Origin: Paracoccaceae bacterium
GTDB lineage: Bacteria > Pseudomonadota > Alphaproteobacteria > Rhodobacterales > Rhodobacteraceae
NCBI GenBank assembly: GCA_021647745.1
Contig: JAKIUB010000010.1
Coordinates: 16,595 to 80,594, forward strand
DNA: 64,000 bases
Direction: 5' to 3'
The notes under the pieces were generated by a model. The model was given only the letters and a program-made list of their open reading frames with translations, was not told the origin of the DNA and did not search any database. Position 1 is the stretch's first letter; each line of letters opens with the position of its first letter. A program made the translations under genes and the position numbers. Below, piece by piece: positions 16,968 through 25,317 of the stretch.

Positions 16968-17006
16968 TTATTATGCGCGGTCTGTGCTATTATATATGCA
17001 TAATAA
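16968..17006. promoter_or_regulatory. Long-armed inverted repeat upstream of carD
   Basis: TTATTATGC and GCATAATAA are perfect 9-bp arms separated by 21 bases that include an AT-rich TATTATATA stretch. It is 145 bp upstream of the carD start and 45 bp after fdxA. It may be an operator overlapping a -10 region or an RNA hairpin; no T-tract suited to a terminator follows. Confidence 0.45.
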
Positions 17007-17150
17007 TTTGGGCCGTCATAAGGAGTGTTCTGTGCTTTGTGCATAGAAACCGCAAACCAGCTTTCATAACCGAAGAATTTTGCAGCTTGCCTTTTGGCGG
17101 TGCGCGCGATTTTTCGGTTGAAGTTGCAGAAAATGGAAAGTCACCGGAAT

Positions 17151-17696
17151 ATGAATAAATCAAATAATCAACTGGATTTTACCAAGGGGCAATTTGTCGT
17201 TTACCCTTCCCACGGTGTCGGGACGATTACCGAAGTGGAAACACAAACGGTTGGTGAGGAAGTCCTCGAAATGTTTGTGGTATATTTTGAAAAAGAGAAA
17301 ATGACCCTGCGGGTGCCAACCCAAAAGGCGATTTTGGTCGGTATGCGGGCGCTCTCTAGCCCTGAGCTTGTGGCAAAATGTATGAAAACCCTCGCCGGTC
17401 GGGCGCGGGTAAAGCGGGCGATGTGGTCGCGCCGCGCTCAGGAGTACGAGCAAAAGATCAACTCGGGTGATCTGGTGGCCATTGCCGAAGTGGTGCGCGA
17501 TTTGCACCGTAATGATGACCAGCGGGAGCAATCCTATTCAGAACGTCAGCTTTATGAAGCCGCGCTGGAGCGATTGACTCGCGAGGTTACGGCTGTGGAT
17601 GCACAAGGTGAAGATGCAGCGCAGCGCAAGATCAGCGAAATCCTTGATGCCCGCGTGGCGCCAGTTCCGACAACGCCTGAAACACCGGTTGTCTGA
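17151..17696 (+). CDS. carD: CarD-family transcriptional regulator
   Basis: A 181-residue CarD/CdnL-type protein that binds the RNA polymerase beta subunit and steadies the open complex at many promoters, notably rRNA promoters. The N-terminal RNA polymerase-interaction (Tudor-like) domain is residues about 8-70 (FVVYPSHGVGTITEVE, FEKEKMTLRVPT); the helical DNA-binding domain follows (SRRAQEYEQKINSGDLVAIAEVVRDLHR). I choose the ATG of MNKSNN; an ATG 18 bp upstream is an alternative. The last 20 residues are Pro/Thr/Val-rich and probably flexible. Confidence 0.92.
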   Translation: MNKSNNQLDFTKGQFVVYPSHGVGTITEVETQTVGEEVLEMFVVYFEKEKMTLRVPTQKAILVGMRALSSPELVAKCMKTLAGRARVKRAMWSRRAQEYEQKINSGDLVAIAEVVRDLHRNDDQREQSYSERQLYEAALERLTREVTAVDAQGEDAAQRKISEILDARVAPVPTTPETPVV

Positions 17697-17824
17697 TATA
17701 AGCAGGTGAAGCGGCACGCTCTTTGAGCTTCAAGCAGGCTACCCTCCGTTTTGTGTCTGGTTGCTGGCGCAACAAGGCCCTAAAATGATCGGGCGGTGGC
17801 CTCGCTTTGCCCGGCAAGGCACTT

Positions 17825-18556
17825 TTATATCACCGCAAGCCCGATGATCTCGCTGCTTTGCTGACTGGCTCCCAAAACATCGCCGGTTTGCCCTCCAAGC
17901 GTTGTTTTTGCGATGAAAGCTATAATAAATGCGGCCAGCCCCATGACCAGCAATACCAAGATGCCATACCAGCCAAAGGCTATCAGGCTTATGAGCAATG
18001 CCAGCACCTGGGCCAGCAGGGCTGCTGCCAAAGAGGGTCTGCCCGCTGCCGCAGACATACCGTCTGGTCGCGCGTTTTTAAGCCCCGCCATCACAGAGAC
18101 CATCATCGCGCGGGAGCCAGCGCCAAGCGCGGCGAGGATCAAGGGAAGCTCCGGGCCGATTTGCACCGAGATGCCGGTGTGGCGCCCGAGTATGACGAGG
18201 ATAAGCGCAAGAGTGCCATAAACCCCGATCCGGCTGTCTTTCATGATCTCCAGCCGGCGCGCGGGGGTGAAGCCGCCCATACCGTCAGCCATATCTGCCA
18301 GCCCGTCTTCGTGGAGCGCGCCGCTCAGGGCTATCTGGAGCATGATGACAAAAAATGCGGCCATGCCGGCGGTCATTCCCGCTGCCACCAGCCCCCAGCC
18401 TAAAAGACCGGCAATAGCACCGAGCGCGGCCCCCACCAGCGGATAGGCCCATGCTGCGGCCGCGCCGCGTTTTCCGGCACGCTCATGGTCTACTGGCACC
18501 GGCAGGCGCGAAAGCAGGGTAAAAGCCGCTAATATATCGTGAAATTTTACCTTCAT
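17825..18556 (-). CDS. cobS: Adenosylcobinamide-GDP ribazoletransferase
   Basis: A 243-residue inner-membrane enzyme that joins adenosylcobinamide-GDP with alpha-ribazole (or its phosphate) to make adenosylcobalamin or its 5'-phosphate. The family motifs are visible: FTLLSRLPVPV near the N-terminus, WAYPLVGAALGA, and the metal-site block LHEDGLADMADGMGG with KDSRIGVYG after it. Several hydrophobic helices fill the rest. The start is the ATG of MKVKFHD. It is divergent from cobT, which makes the nucleotide-loop substrate. The downstream 17697-17824 gap, convergent with carD, shows no gene. Confidence 0.93.
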   Translation of the reverse strand: MKVKFHDILAAFTLLSRLPVPVDHERAGKRGAAAAWAYPLVGAALGAIAGLLGWGLVAAGMTAGMAAFFVIMLQIALSGALHEDGLADMADGMGGFTPARRLEIMKDSRIGVYGTLALILVILGRHTGISVQIGPELPLILAALGAGSRAMMVSVMAGLKNARPDGMSAAAGRPSLAAALLAQVLALLISLIAFGWYGILVLLVMGLAAFIIAFIAKTTLGGQTGDVLGASQQSSEIIGLAVI

Positions 18557-18647
18557 GGCTGTTTGCTGGCTCCGGTTTCGTTTTTGGCTCAACATTTGCT
18601 GCGATACCCCGTATTAGGGGGTGATAGCAAATAGTGAAAGCCCCGTG

Positions 18648-19661
18648 ATGCCCCAGACCTTTTCGACCCTAGACGAATTTTCCGCGCTTCTGGCGCAGCT
18701 TCCTGCCCCGGACAGTACCGCAAAAGAGGCTGCAAGCGCTCGCAATGCGGTGCTGACCAAGCCGCCGGGTGCCTTGGGGCGGCTGGAAGATATCGCCATC
18801 TGGTATGCCGGGTGGCGCGGGGAAGCTGCGCCGCAAATCAGCGCGCCGCAAGTGTTGGTTTTTGCCGGCAATCACGGGGTGGTGGCGCAGGGGGTCTCCG
18901 CCTTTCCCGCCGAGGTCACCGCCCAGATGGTTGGTAACTTTGCCGCTGGCGGTGCGGCGATTAACCAGCTTTGTGCCGTGGCGGGGGCGAGGCTGAATGT
19001 CATTGCGCTTGATCTTGAAACCCCGACCGCAGATTTCACCCAAGCGCCAGCTATGAGCGAGGCCGAACTTGTCTCGGCGCTACTTGCGGGCTGGGAGGCG
19101 GTGGATCTAGCAGCTGACCTTCTGGTGGTGGGCGAGATGGGCATAGGCAATACCACCAGCGCGGCTGCAATTGCGCTGGCCCTGTTTGGCGGAGAGGCCG
19201 GGGATTGGGCTGGCCGTGGCACGGGGGTGGATGACGAAGGGCTGGCGCGCAAGGTTGATGTGATCAACAAAGGGGTGAAGCGACAGGCGGTGGCCTCGGG
19301 GCTGGAGGTGCTGCGCTGCCTTGGCGGGCGCGAAATTGCGGCGATGGCCGGGGCGATTGCGCGGGCCCGCTTGGCCCGTATTCCGGTGGTGCTTGACGGC
19401 TTCATCTGCACTGCGGCGGCGGCCTGCCTGCACAAAGCCTCGCTCGGGGCGCTGGATCATTGTCTTGCGGGTCATGTTTCCGATGAGTCCGCCCATGGGC
19501 GCATGTTGGAAAAACTTGGCAAAAGCCCACTTCTGGATCTGGGTTTACGGCTGGGAGAAGGCTCCGGCGGAGCGCTTGCGATCAATATCGTTAAAGCCGC
19601 GCTTGCTTGCCATTCGGGCATGGCCACCTTTGATCAGGCCGGTGTTTCGCAGGAAAAATAA
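18648..19661 (+). CDS. cobT: Nicotinate-nucleotide-dimethylbenzimidazole phosphoribosyltransferase
   Basis: A 337-residue enzyme that makes alpha-ribazole-5'-phosphate from dimethylbenzimidazole and nicotinate mononucleotide, for the lower ligand of B12. Recognisable parts are KPPGALGRLEDIA near residue 40, FAGNHGVVAQGVSAFP, GEMGIGNTTSAAA, and the catalytic-glutamate block LRLGEGSGGALA near the C-terminus. I take the ATG at 18648; a GTG at 18621 right after AGGGG would add nine residues and cannot be excluded. It is divergent from cobS with a 91-bp gap showing no cobalamin riboswitch. Confidence 0.93.
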   Translation: MPQTFSTLDEFSALLAQLPAPDSTAKEAASARNAVLTKPPGALGRLEDIAIWYAGWRGEAAPQISAPQVLVFAGNHGVVAQGVSAFPAEVTAQMVGNFAAGGAAINQLCAVAGARLNVIALDLETPTADFTQAPAMSEAELVSALLAGWEAVDLAADLLVVGEMGIGNTTSAAAIALALFGGEAGDWAGRGTGVDDEGLARKVDVINKGVKRQAVASGLEVLRCLGGREIAAMAGAIARARLARIPVVLDGFICTAAAACLHKASLGALDHCLAGHVSDESAHGRMLEKLGKSPLLDLGLRLGEGSGGALAINIVKAALACHSGMATFDQAGVSQEK

Positions 19662-19741
19662 TGTGTTCGCGTTTATGATGTATTGACCAGAATTAAACGC
19701 AAAACGTTGCACCCGGCTCGCGCTTGGCCCGGGGGAGAGCA

Positions 19742-19768
19742 TGGCGCCCCGCTTTGTGCGAGGCGCCA
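19742..19768. terminator. GC-rich hairpin between cobT and the YncE-like gene
   Basis: TGGCGCC and GGCGCCA form perfect 7-bp arms around a 13-base loop between two convergent genes. No long T-tract follows on either strand, so it is at best a bidirectional weak terminator. Confidence 0.4.
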
Positions 19769-19772
19769 AAGG

Positions 19773-20825
19773 TTATTTCGATACAACCATCTGGTGGCCA
19801 ACGTCGCTGATGCTGATCTGCCCGACCAGCGATAGATCACTCTGGTTGATAATCCTCATCACCGGCTCATCGGAACTGCTGACATATGCCAGATCGGTGC
19901 CCGCAATGGTGGTCATATGATAGGGCGAAGGCCCCATTGCCTGTTTGGTGACCAAACCGCTGGCTAGATCTACCCGCGCGATATTGTCACCATCGCGCTC
20001 CGCGACCAGAAGCGCGCTGCCATCCGAGGTGATATCCAGCCCGTGCAGGCGTTCTCCGATTGTAAAGGTATCAACCACAACACCGGTTGCCAGCGCGATC
20101 GAGCTGACCGTGCCGTCGTCATTGTTATTGACGTAAAGCATGTTGCCGTCAGCCGAGATCACCATGTGCTCGGGGGTGGTGCCGGTGTTGATCCTGCTCT
20201 GGATCATCCAGTGGGTAGTGGAAATCACCGCGATGTTGTCATCCCCCGCATTGCTGACATAGAGCGTGTTGCTATCGGCGCTAAAGGTCATGTAGTTGGG
20301 CAGCGAGCCGGTTTCTACCGTCGCCACCACCTCATAGCTTTGCAGGTCAATCACGCTCACTTTATCATAGGCAGGCTGGGAGACAACGGCAAAGCGGCCG
20401 TCGGGGCTGGTGGTAACATGGTGCACGGCACCGGGCACATCAACGACGCGGATAATCTCGCCGGTTTCTGCATCAAGGATAGAAACCGTGCTGACCATCT
20501 CGGGCGCATCACCGTCTTTTTCGGGGCTGGCTGCGTGGTGGATGGCGTGGTCTTCGGCACTGACAGAGTCCGGCTTGGCCGGTGCCATTGTGCCCGGTTC
20601 GCGCTCGTCAAAGGAGCCGGCAATCAGGTATTTGCCATCTGCGCTACTGGCGAGGCCGTGCACGGCGGATAAGCCGGTATATTCCTTGACGATCTCGCCG
20701 GTCTGGGCGTCAACTACCTCGATCTTTCCGGCGTTTCCAACCGGAATATAAACAAACGGGGCGGCATAACCGGTGCTGGCAAGCAAAGTGGCCAGAACGG
20801 TACTGATTTTGAGAGTATTGAACAT
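19773..20825 (-). CDS. Exported YVTN/YncE-type beta-propeller protein
   Basis: A 350-residue secreted protein with signal peptide (STVLATLLASTGYAA) and repeated propeller blades. Blade signatures such as SPDGRFAVVSQPAYDKVSVIDL, SADSNTLYVSNAGDDNIAVI and SADGNMLYVNNNDD recur about every 42 residues, giving roughly seven blades. Residues about 72-105 form an insertion rich in His, Asp and Pro that breaks the repeat pattern. Such proteins are periplasmic; ligands are mostly unknown. It is the last gene of a three-gene operon with an FnrL-type site ahead of it. Confidence 0.82.
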   Translation of the reverse strand: MFNTLKISTVLATLLASTGYAAPFVYIPVGNAGKIEVVDAQTGEIVKEYTGLSAVHGLASSADGKYLIAGSFDEREPGTMAPAKPDSVSAEDHAIHHAASPEKDGDAPEMVSTVSILDAETGEIIRVVDVPGAVHHVTTSPDGRFAVVSQPAYDKVSVIDLQSYEVVATVETGSLPNYMTFSADSNTLYVSNAGDDNIAVISTTHWMIQSRINTGTTPEHMVISADGNMLYVNNNDDGTVSSIALATGVVVDTFTIGERLHGLDITSDGSALLVAERDGDNIARVDLASGLVTKQAMGPSPYHMTTIAGTDLAYVSSSDEPVMRIINQSDLSLVGQISISDVGHQMVVSK

Positions 20826-20897
20826 GTGAATTCTCCATTGATTGGGGTTCCGGCCCGTTATGGGCCGGGCAGGGCGTGCCTGCTGGATTGTGCGGAA

Positions 20898-21209
20898 TCA
20901 GCTCTTGAGCGCTTTGCGGCGGGTTGTGAACTCGGCTTCGTCGATTTCACCGCTGGCATAGCGCTCACTCAGAATGTCGAGAGCGCGGTTGCTGCGGGCT
21001 TCGCCACCCATGCCAAACAGACGCAATGCGCCGACCACGGCGGCAATGATTAATCCGAAAAACAGGATCATCATCAGCGGGCCAAAAAACCAGCCGCCAT
21101 ATCCCATGCCGTTCCCCATGGAGCCGTATCCACCGGTTATATCGGCAAGAGCTTGAGCAGGTAGTGCCAAAACGGCAAGCGCGGGTAAGTATTTATTGAA
21201 CAGTTTCAT
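20898..21209 (-). CDS. Small membrane protein with SHOCT domain
   Basis: A 103-residue protein. The N-terminus is a signal peptide or helix (LPALAVLALPAQALA), then a Gly/Met-rich linker, a transmembrane helix (about residues 42-66) and a SHOCT motif at the C-terminus (ALDILSERYASGEIDEAEF). SHOCT is a short oligomerisation module found at the ends of membrane proteins. It is 72 bp before the YncE-like gene and 55 bp after the 128-residue protein gene on the same strand, so an operon is likely. Confidence 0.82.
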   Translation of the reverse strand: MKLFNKYLPALAVLALPAQALADITGGYGSMGNGMGYGGWFFGPLMMILFFGLIIAAVVGALRLFGMGGEARSNRALDILSERYASGEIDEAEFTTRRKALKS

Positions 21210-21264
21210 TGTGTTCTCCTATACTGTTGAGGTCATAAATCAGCCGAAGCTGTAATAAATGAAC

Positions 21265-21651
21265 TCAGGTAATAGGAGGGTGGAAAGGAGGGGCAAGCGC
21301 CCGCCCGTCGGCCAATGGCACAGATGGAAGTACCTGTTTGTCCATAGGGAATTCGGCCAGCAACGGGCCGCCATAAGAGGCGAGAATTGCGGTGCAGGGC
21401 GCCATTTGCGGGCATATTTTGCCGTTGGCGGTGCTGTCTGCCTGTTTGGTGATGTGCAGGGCGTGCAGCCCGGGAGCGGCGACCTCGCCACTGCCGAAAG
21501 ATATCTCGCTTTGCACAGGGCTGGCATTGGCCATATGGTTGCGCATAGCTATCGGGTTGAGAGTTAGCGCCAGTAACAAACCGACAGCAAAAAGCACACG
21601 GAAAAAACCGCCGGTGGTTCTTTTTGCGTATACTCGGGTTGCGATGCGCAT
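21265..21651 (-). CDS. Exported protein of unknown function, first gene of FnrL-type operon
   Basis: A 128-residue protein that I do not recognise. It has one N-terminal hydrophobic segment (FFRVLFAVGLLLALTL) preceded by Arg/Lys residues, then a soluble part with only two cysteines (ICPQMAPC) that could pair or bind metal, and a Pro-rich end. The start is the ATG after AAAGGAG at 21651; the longer frame runs over the FnrL-type site. Its place at the head of the SHOCT/YncE operon implies that the three proteins act together in the envelope. Confidence 0.72.
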   Translation of the reverse strand: MRIATRVYAKRTTGGFFRVLFAVGLLLALTLNPIAMRNHMANASPVQSEISFGSGEVAAPGLHALHITKQADSTANGKICPQMAPCTAILASYGGPLLAEFPMDKQVLPSVPLADGRALAPPFHPPIT

Positions 21652-21696
21652 ATTTAACTCCTTTGCGCCTATGTAGCTGGCATATCGGGCGGGGCT

Positions 21697-21710
21697 TTGA
21701 CATGGATCAA
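21697..21710. promoter_or_regulatory. FnrL/FNR-type binding site
   Basis: TTGACATGGATCAA matches the FnrL pattern TTGAY-N4-RTCAA at every defined base. It is 46 bp upstream of the operon start codon at 21651. It suggests oxygen-regulated expression of the three envelope genes. Confidence 0.7.
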
Positions 21711-21774
21711 AACCGGTAGGTAGCCTCACAGGCTTGTGAACAGAGCGTGATGGGAAACCGGTGGTTTGGCTATT

Positions 21775-22260
21775 TTATTCGTCGGCCACCGGGTGCTTTG
21801 GCATATGCTTTGCTCTCGCCACATAGGGCCGTGAAACATCGGTTAGTGCCACGTCGATACACTCGACCTCCAGCCGGATCGCCCCGTCGCCTTGCAGGAT
21901 CAGGCTCAGGGTGCCTGCGCCTTCTTCCGAGGGGATAAATTCCAGCCCCAGCAGGGCAAATATTTGTTCTTTATCCGCCGGGTTCAGCCCCTCGCCACCG
22001 ACCTTCAGGGCGCTCTCGAATACCAAGGTGGATTGCACCCGCTCAAAGGGGCGGCCCTGCGCTTTAGCCATATCCTTATCTTCCCAGCGAAAGCGATTGA
22101 TAAGCAAGGAAAAGCGGTGTTTTTTTGGTTGCCAGCTGGTTTCGGCATTCTGCCCGATAGCATCCTGAACAAGTGCCGAAATCACAGCCAGATCTTCAGG
22201 GCATTCTGCCCGTAGGCGCACCGGCTTTTCGGCTCCATCGGTAAAGCTTGCATCCGTCAT
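21775..22260 (-). CDS. DUF2948 family protein
   Basis: A 161-residue cytoplasmic protein of the DUF2948 family, whose function is unknown. It has no signal or membrane segment. Conserved-looking parts are the opening VRLRAECPEDLAVISALVQDA, the RFSLLINRFRWED stretch and the ending EVECIDVALTDVSRPYVARA. Its start codon overlaps the murA stop codon, so it is translated together with murA; the pairing murA-DUF2948 is common in Rhodobacterales as I recall. A role in early cell-wall synthesis is only an inference. Confidence 0.85.
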   Translation of the reverse strand: MTDASFTDGAEKPVRLRAECPEDLAVISALVQDAIGQNAETSWQPKKHRFSLLINRFRWEDKDMAKAQGRPFERVQSTLVFESALKVGGEGLNPADKEQIFALLGLEFIPSEEGAGTLSLILQGDGAIRLEVECIDVALTDVSRPYVARAKHMPKHPVADE

Positions 22261-23522
22261 TATTCTTTCTCCCGCCTGATATCGGCTCCACAGGCGGCCA
22301 GCTTGCGCACCAGTTGTTCATAACCGCGATCCAGATGATAAACACGGCTGACAACGGTTTCGCCCTCGGCGGCCAAGCCGGCCAGAATAAGCGAAACCGA
22401 AGCGCGCAGATCTGTTGCCATGACAGGCGCACCGCGCAAGGCCTTGACCCCGCGCACAGTGGCGGTGCCGCCATGCACCTCTATATTGGCCCCCATGCGG
22501 ATCAGCTCGGGGGCATGCATAAAGCGGTTTTCGAATATGCGCTCTTCCAGCACCGATGTTCCTTCGGCAAAAGACAGCAGAGCCATCATCTGGGCCTGAA
22601 GGTCGGTCGGAAAGCCGGGGTGAACCTCGGTAACAATATCAACAGGCTTAATTGGCCCGTCCCGGCGCACAGATAGCCCGCGTGTGGTTTCGGTAATGGT
22701 TGCGCCCGCAGCTTCGAGCTTGTCGCAAAAGGTTTCCAGCAAATCACGGCGGCCTCCGATCAGCTCGACCTCGCCCCCCGCGATCACTGGTGCCAGCATA
22801 TAGGTGCCAAGTTCGATCCGGTCACTCACTACCTTGTGGGTGGCTCCAAACAGCCGCTCCACCCCGTGGATGGTCAATGTATCGCTGCCCTCACCCTTGA
22901 TGCGCGCACCCATCGCCCGCAGACAGGCCGCCAGATCGACGATCTCCGGCTCGCGCGCCACGTTCTTCAGCACCGTGGTGCCTTTGGCTAGGGTGGCAGC
23001 CATCAGCAGGTTTTCGGTGGCGCCGACGGAGGCGAAGGGCAAGGTGTATTCCGCCCCGATCAGCCCGTTCGGAGCCTTGGCATGGACATAACCGTCGCGC
23101 AGTTCCAGCTCGGCGCCGAGGGCTTCCAGCCCCGTCAGGTGGATATCCACCGGTCGCGCCCCGATCGCACAGCCGCCAGGCAGAGAAACCACCGCCTCGC
23201 CATCGCGCGCCAGCATCGGGCCAAGCACAAGAATGGAGGCGCGCATTTTGCGCACAATATCATAGTGTGCGGTGTGGTTGGTGATCTTTTGGGTGCCCAG
23301 TACCAGCACGCGACCCTCTTGCAATGAGGCGACCTCGCAGCCCAGAGACTCAAGCAGCTCGGTCATGGTGGCGATATCCGAAAGCCGTGGTGCATTGGTC
23401 AGGGTTAGGGGTTCTTCGCAGAGCAGGGCGGCGGGCATCAGGGTCAGGCAGGCGTTTTTGGCGCCGGCGATCTCGATGCTGCCGCTGAGTGGCTTGCCGC
23501 CGGTGACGATTATTTTATCCAT
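22260..23522 (-). CDS. murA: UDP-N-acetylglucosamine 1-carboxyvinyltransferase
   Basis: A 420-residue enzyme for the first committed step of peptidoglycan synthesis: transfer of enolpyruvate from PEP to UDP-GlcNAc. The N-terminal GKPLSGSIEIAGAKNACL contains the catalytic Lys-Asn pair, and SLPGGCAIGARPVD carries the Cys that takes part in catalysis and is the fosfomycin target (Cys, not the resistant Asp). The repeated EPSP-synthase-like fold spans the whole length. It lies 5 bp downstream of a 50-residue basic protein gene and overlaps DUF2948 downstream. Confidence 0.96.
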   Translation of the reverse strand: MDKIIVTGGKPLSGSIEIAGAKNACLTLMPAALLCEEPLTLTNAPRLSDIATMTELLESLGCEVASLQEGRVLVLGTQKITNHTAHYDIVRKMRASILVLGPMLARDGEAVVSLPGGCAIGARPVDIHLTGLEALGAELELRDGYVHAKAPNGLIGAEYTLPFASVGATENLLMAATLAKGTTVLKNVAREPEIVDLAACLRAMGARIKGEGSDTLTIHGVERLFGATHKVVSDRIELGTYMLAPVIAGGEVELIGGRRDLLETFCDKLEAAGATITETTRGLSVRRDGPIKPVDIVTEVHPGFPTDLQAQMMALLSFAEGTSVLEERIFENRFMHAPELIRMGANIEVHGGTATVRGVKALRGAPVMATDLRASVSLILAGLAAEGETVVSRVYHLDRGYEQLVRKLAACGADIRREKE

Positions 23523-23527
23523 GCCTG

Positions 23528-23680
23528 TTATCCTTTGTCCGGTATGGGCTTTTCGCTTTGTGTGGTAGCCCGCACCCGCGCTTGCCCTTTGCGCCGCTGA
23601 AGATTTGCCCGCAACTGCGCCCGCAGCCGCTGTTCGCGGGCTTCTTTTTGGGTGGGTTTCGCATCGGGCTTCTTGCTCAT
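23528..23680 (-). CDS. Very small basic protein upstream of murA
   Basis: A 50-residue protein dominated by Lys, Arg and Gln (KEAREQRLRAQLRANLQRRKGQ), predicted as a single charged helix without a membrane segment. The start is the ATG with AGAGG upstream. Its stop is only 5 bp before the murA ATG. It could bind nucleic acid or act only as a leader that couples translation to murA. I recognise no family function. Confidence 0.65.
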   Translation of the reverse strand: MSKKPDAKPTQKEAREQRLRAQLRANLQRRKGQARVRATTQSEKPIPDKG

Positions 23681-23818
23681 GGGGGCCTCTTTACAGCAAG
23701 GCAGGGGGGCGGGTCCAGATTGTCTGCGCATACAAGGGGGAATAAAATGGAGAAACACCAGTGGTCACGCAAGAAACCGCTTGTGTCCATGATGGGATTT
23801 TTCTAGAAGACGCGCAAT

Positions 23819-23893
<75 letters not shown>

Positions 23894-24083
23894 CTTTCCT
23901 ATCTCGCGGTAATCCGCTTCGCTCGGATATCCGATGGGGCGCGGCTCGCTCTTCGCTCGCCGGTGCGCTCGACCTTTCTCTGTCGAAGTGCACCATTGAA
24001 CCGCCCCTTGTTTGCCGGAGGCTGATTACTGAAGTGGTCCTGCAAATTCGGACAGTGTGCTAAGATGTATCCAAGACGAACGA

Positions 24084-24317
24084 ATGGATACCAAAATGAC
24101 AAAGAGACGGAACTTTTCAGACAATTTTAAGGCCAGTGTCGCGCTTGAAGCACTGCGTGGCGACAAGACGGTTCAAGAGATAGCAGTCAAGCGCCAGTTG
24201 CATCCAACGCAGGTGGCCGCGCTCAATCAAGCCCTGATAGTATTCGTCAGCAACCTCCTTGAAGGTCATTCTCGCTTTCACTTGCGCATTAATACGGTCC
24301 AGTTTCTTTTGGACTGA
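24084..24317 (+). pseudogene. IS3-family transposase OrfA, truncated
   Basis: The first about 44 codons encode an OrfA helix-turn-helix N-terminus (KRRNFSDNFKASVALEALRGDK, then AVKRQLHPTQV). After about base 24216 the similarity stops, and the frame continues into unrelated sequence until a stop at 24317. A normal OrfA is about 90-100 residues with a leucine zipper, which is missing. Upstream, 24030-24060 has an IS3-end-like sequence (GTGGTCC ... TTCGGACAG) that could be the element's left terminal repeat. Confidence 0.75.
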
Positions 24318-24332
24318 GGTGCCCCTAGTATC

Positions 24333-24694
24333 CTAGGCACCTGCTTTGTTCAATTTACGCTGTCCTGATTCATAGTCAATTGGCGACAGCATGCCGTTGT
24401 TCGTGTGTTTGCGGCTTGGGTTGTAGAACATCTCGATGTAGTCGAACACATCCTGCCTTAAAGCTAGACCCGCTTGTGTCCCTCTCGTGCATTGCTGCGC
24501 AATACCCTGCCGGCTGACATTCCACCCAAAGCCCTTCACGTTGCGTAAATACAAAAAGCACAGGCCAAAACCCCACGTGCGACGGTTGCCCCCTCTCGGG
24601 TATTTTCAATGCCCTGCCGGGCAATGGTCAGCTTCACCAACCATTCCGCGATCTCGGCATTCTCGTCACTAAGCTGGCGCTCATAGGTTCGCAT
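24333..24694 (-). pseudogene. IS3-family transposase OrfB, internally deleted
   Basis: Reading from 24694 down, the minus strand gives DENAEIAEWLVKLT, then in another frame TWGFGLCFLYLRNVKGFGWN, then the C-terminal integrase end DVFDYIEMFYNPSRKH ... MLSPIDYE before the stop at 24333. In intact IS3-type OrfB these blocks are separated by the whole DDE catalytic core of about 200 residues, which is absent here. At least one frameshift is present too. It points opposite to the OrfA fragment, so at least one inversion or two insertions are involved. At 24318-24350 AGGTGCC/GGCACCT arms may be leftover terminal repeats. Confidence 0.75.
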
Positions 24695-24893
24695 CTAGGC
24701 GGGCTTTCAGTTCTTTGAAATGGTTGTAGTCGTTATCCTGGAAGAACGGCGCGATGATGTTTTGCACGGCATGGTTTAGCGGATGTGCGAATTGGGTGAT
24801 CTCAACCAGCACGTCGCCATCAATCGGGGGAGCAACAACCGCAATTGTTGCTAAGCTCTCGGAGATTGTTTCAAGTGCTGAAAGCACCATCAC
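24681..24893 (-). CDS. Small hypothetical protein, end of decayed cluster
   Basis: A 70-residue frame that overlaps the stop of the upstream ORF by 4 bp in operon style. The sequence (VEITQFAHPLNHAVQNIIAPFF) is not recognised. Its last residues run into the OrfB remnant, so the original C-terminus may have been replaced by insertion-sequence DNA. Confidence 0.35.
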   Translation of the reverse strand: MMVLSALETISESLATIAVVAPPIDGDVLVEITQFAHPLNHAVQNIIAPFFQDNDYNHFKELKARLDANL

Positions 24894-25317
24894 CCTATCA
24901 TTGCGGCTTGGCCAACCCGCGCCAGCCTATCGCGATATCGTGCGCCCTCAATGGTGTTGCAAAGTGCTGGTAGTGGCGGAATTTCCGGTGCTAGGCCTTC
25001 GGCCTCAAACAGCGCCTTCCCAAGTTCCTGTAATTGGAAATAGAGCGCCCGTGGCACTTCTTGAGGCCAATGTGCCGCCAAGGCTGTTTCAACCTCGCTT
25101 TCGGTCAGTTTTGCGCTACCAGCGAGGGCGTGTTCGTATAGCACCATCGTCTCTTCACGAGACAACCGCTCCAGGCGTTTGGGGTTTCCTTCCAGAGGCG
25201 ATAGAAGATATAGGCTGGAATACCGATCAGCATGATTGGGGTGATGATCACTACCAGAGTGATCATCAGTGACAGGATGAATGCGCCTCAGACGAATTCA
25301 TTGTTGTCATTGGGCAT
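24890..25317 (-). pseudogene. Membrane protein gene with internal stop and frameshift
   Basis: An ATG at 25317 directly follows the stop of the neighbouring ORF and reads MPNDNNEFV, then TGA (25288-25290), then a hydrophobic helix (LMITLVVIITPIMLIGIPAYIFY) and RLWKETPN. Near 25167-25185 the reading must shift frame to continue as RLERLSREETMVLYEHAL and on for about 90 residues. Together this gives a single-helix membrane protein with a cytoplasmic tail that is now broken twice. Alternatively the part from the ATG at 25266 and the tail are two small genes. The family is not recognised; its context is conjugative-element cargo. Confidence 0.5.

Noticed and set aside
18557..18647. Possible cobalamin riboswitch between cobS and cobT
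   Set aside because: The gap is only 91 bp and lacks a B12-box-like sequence.
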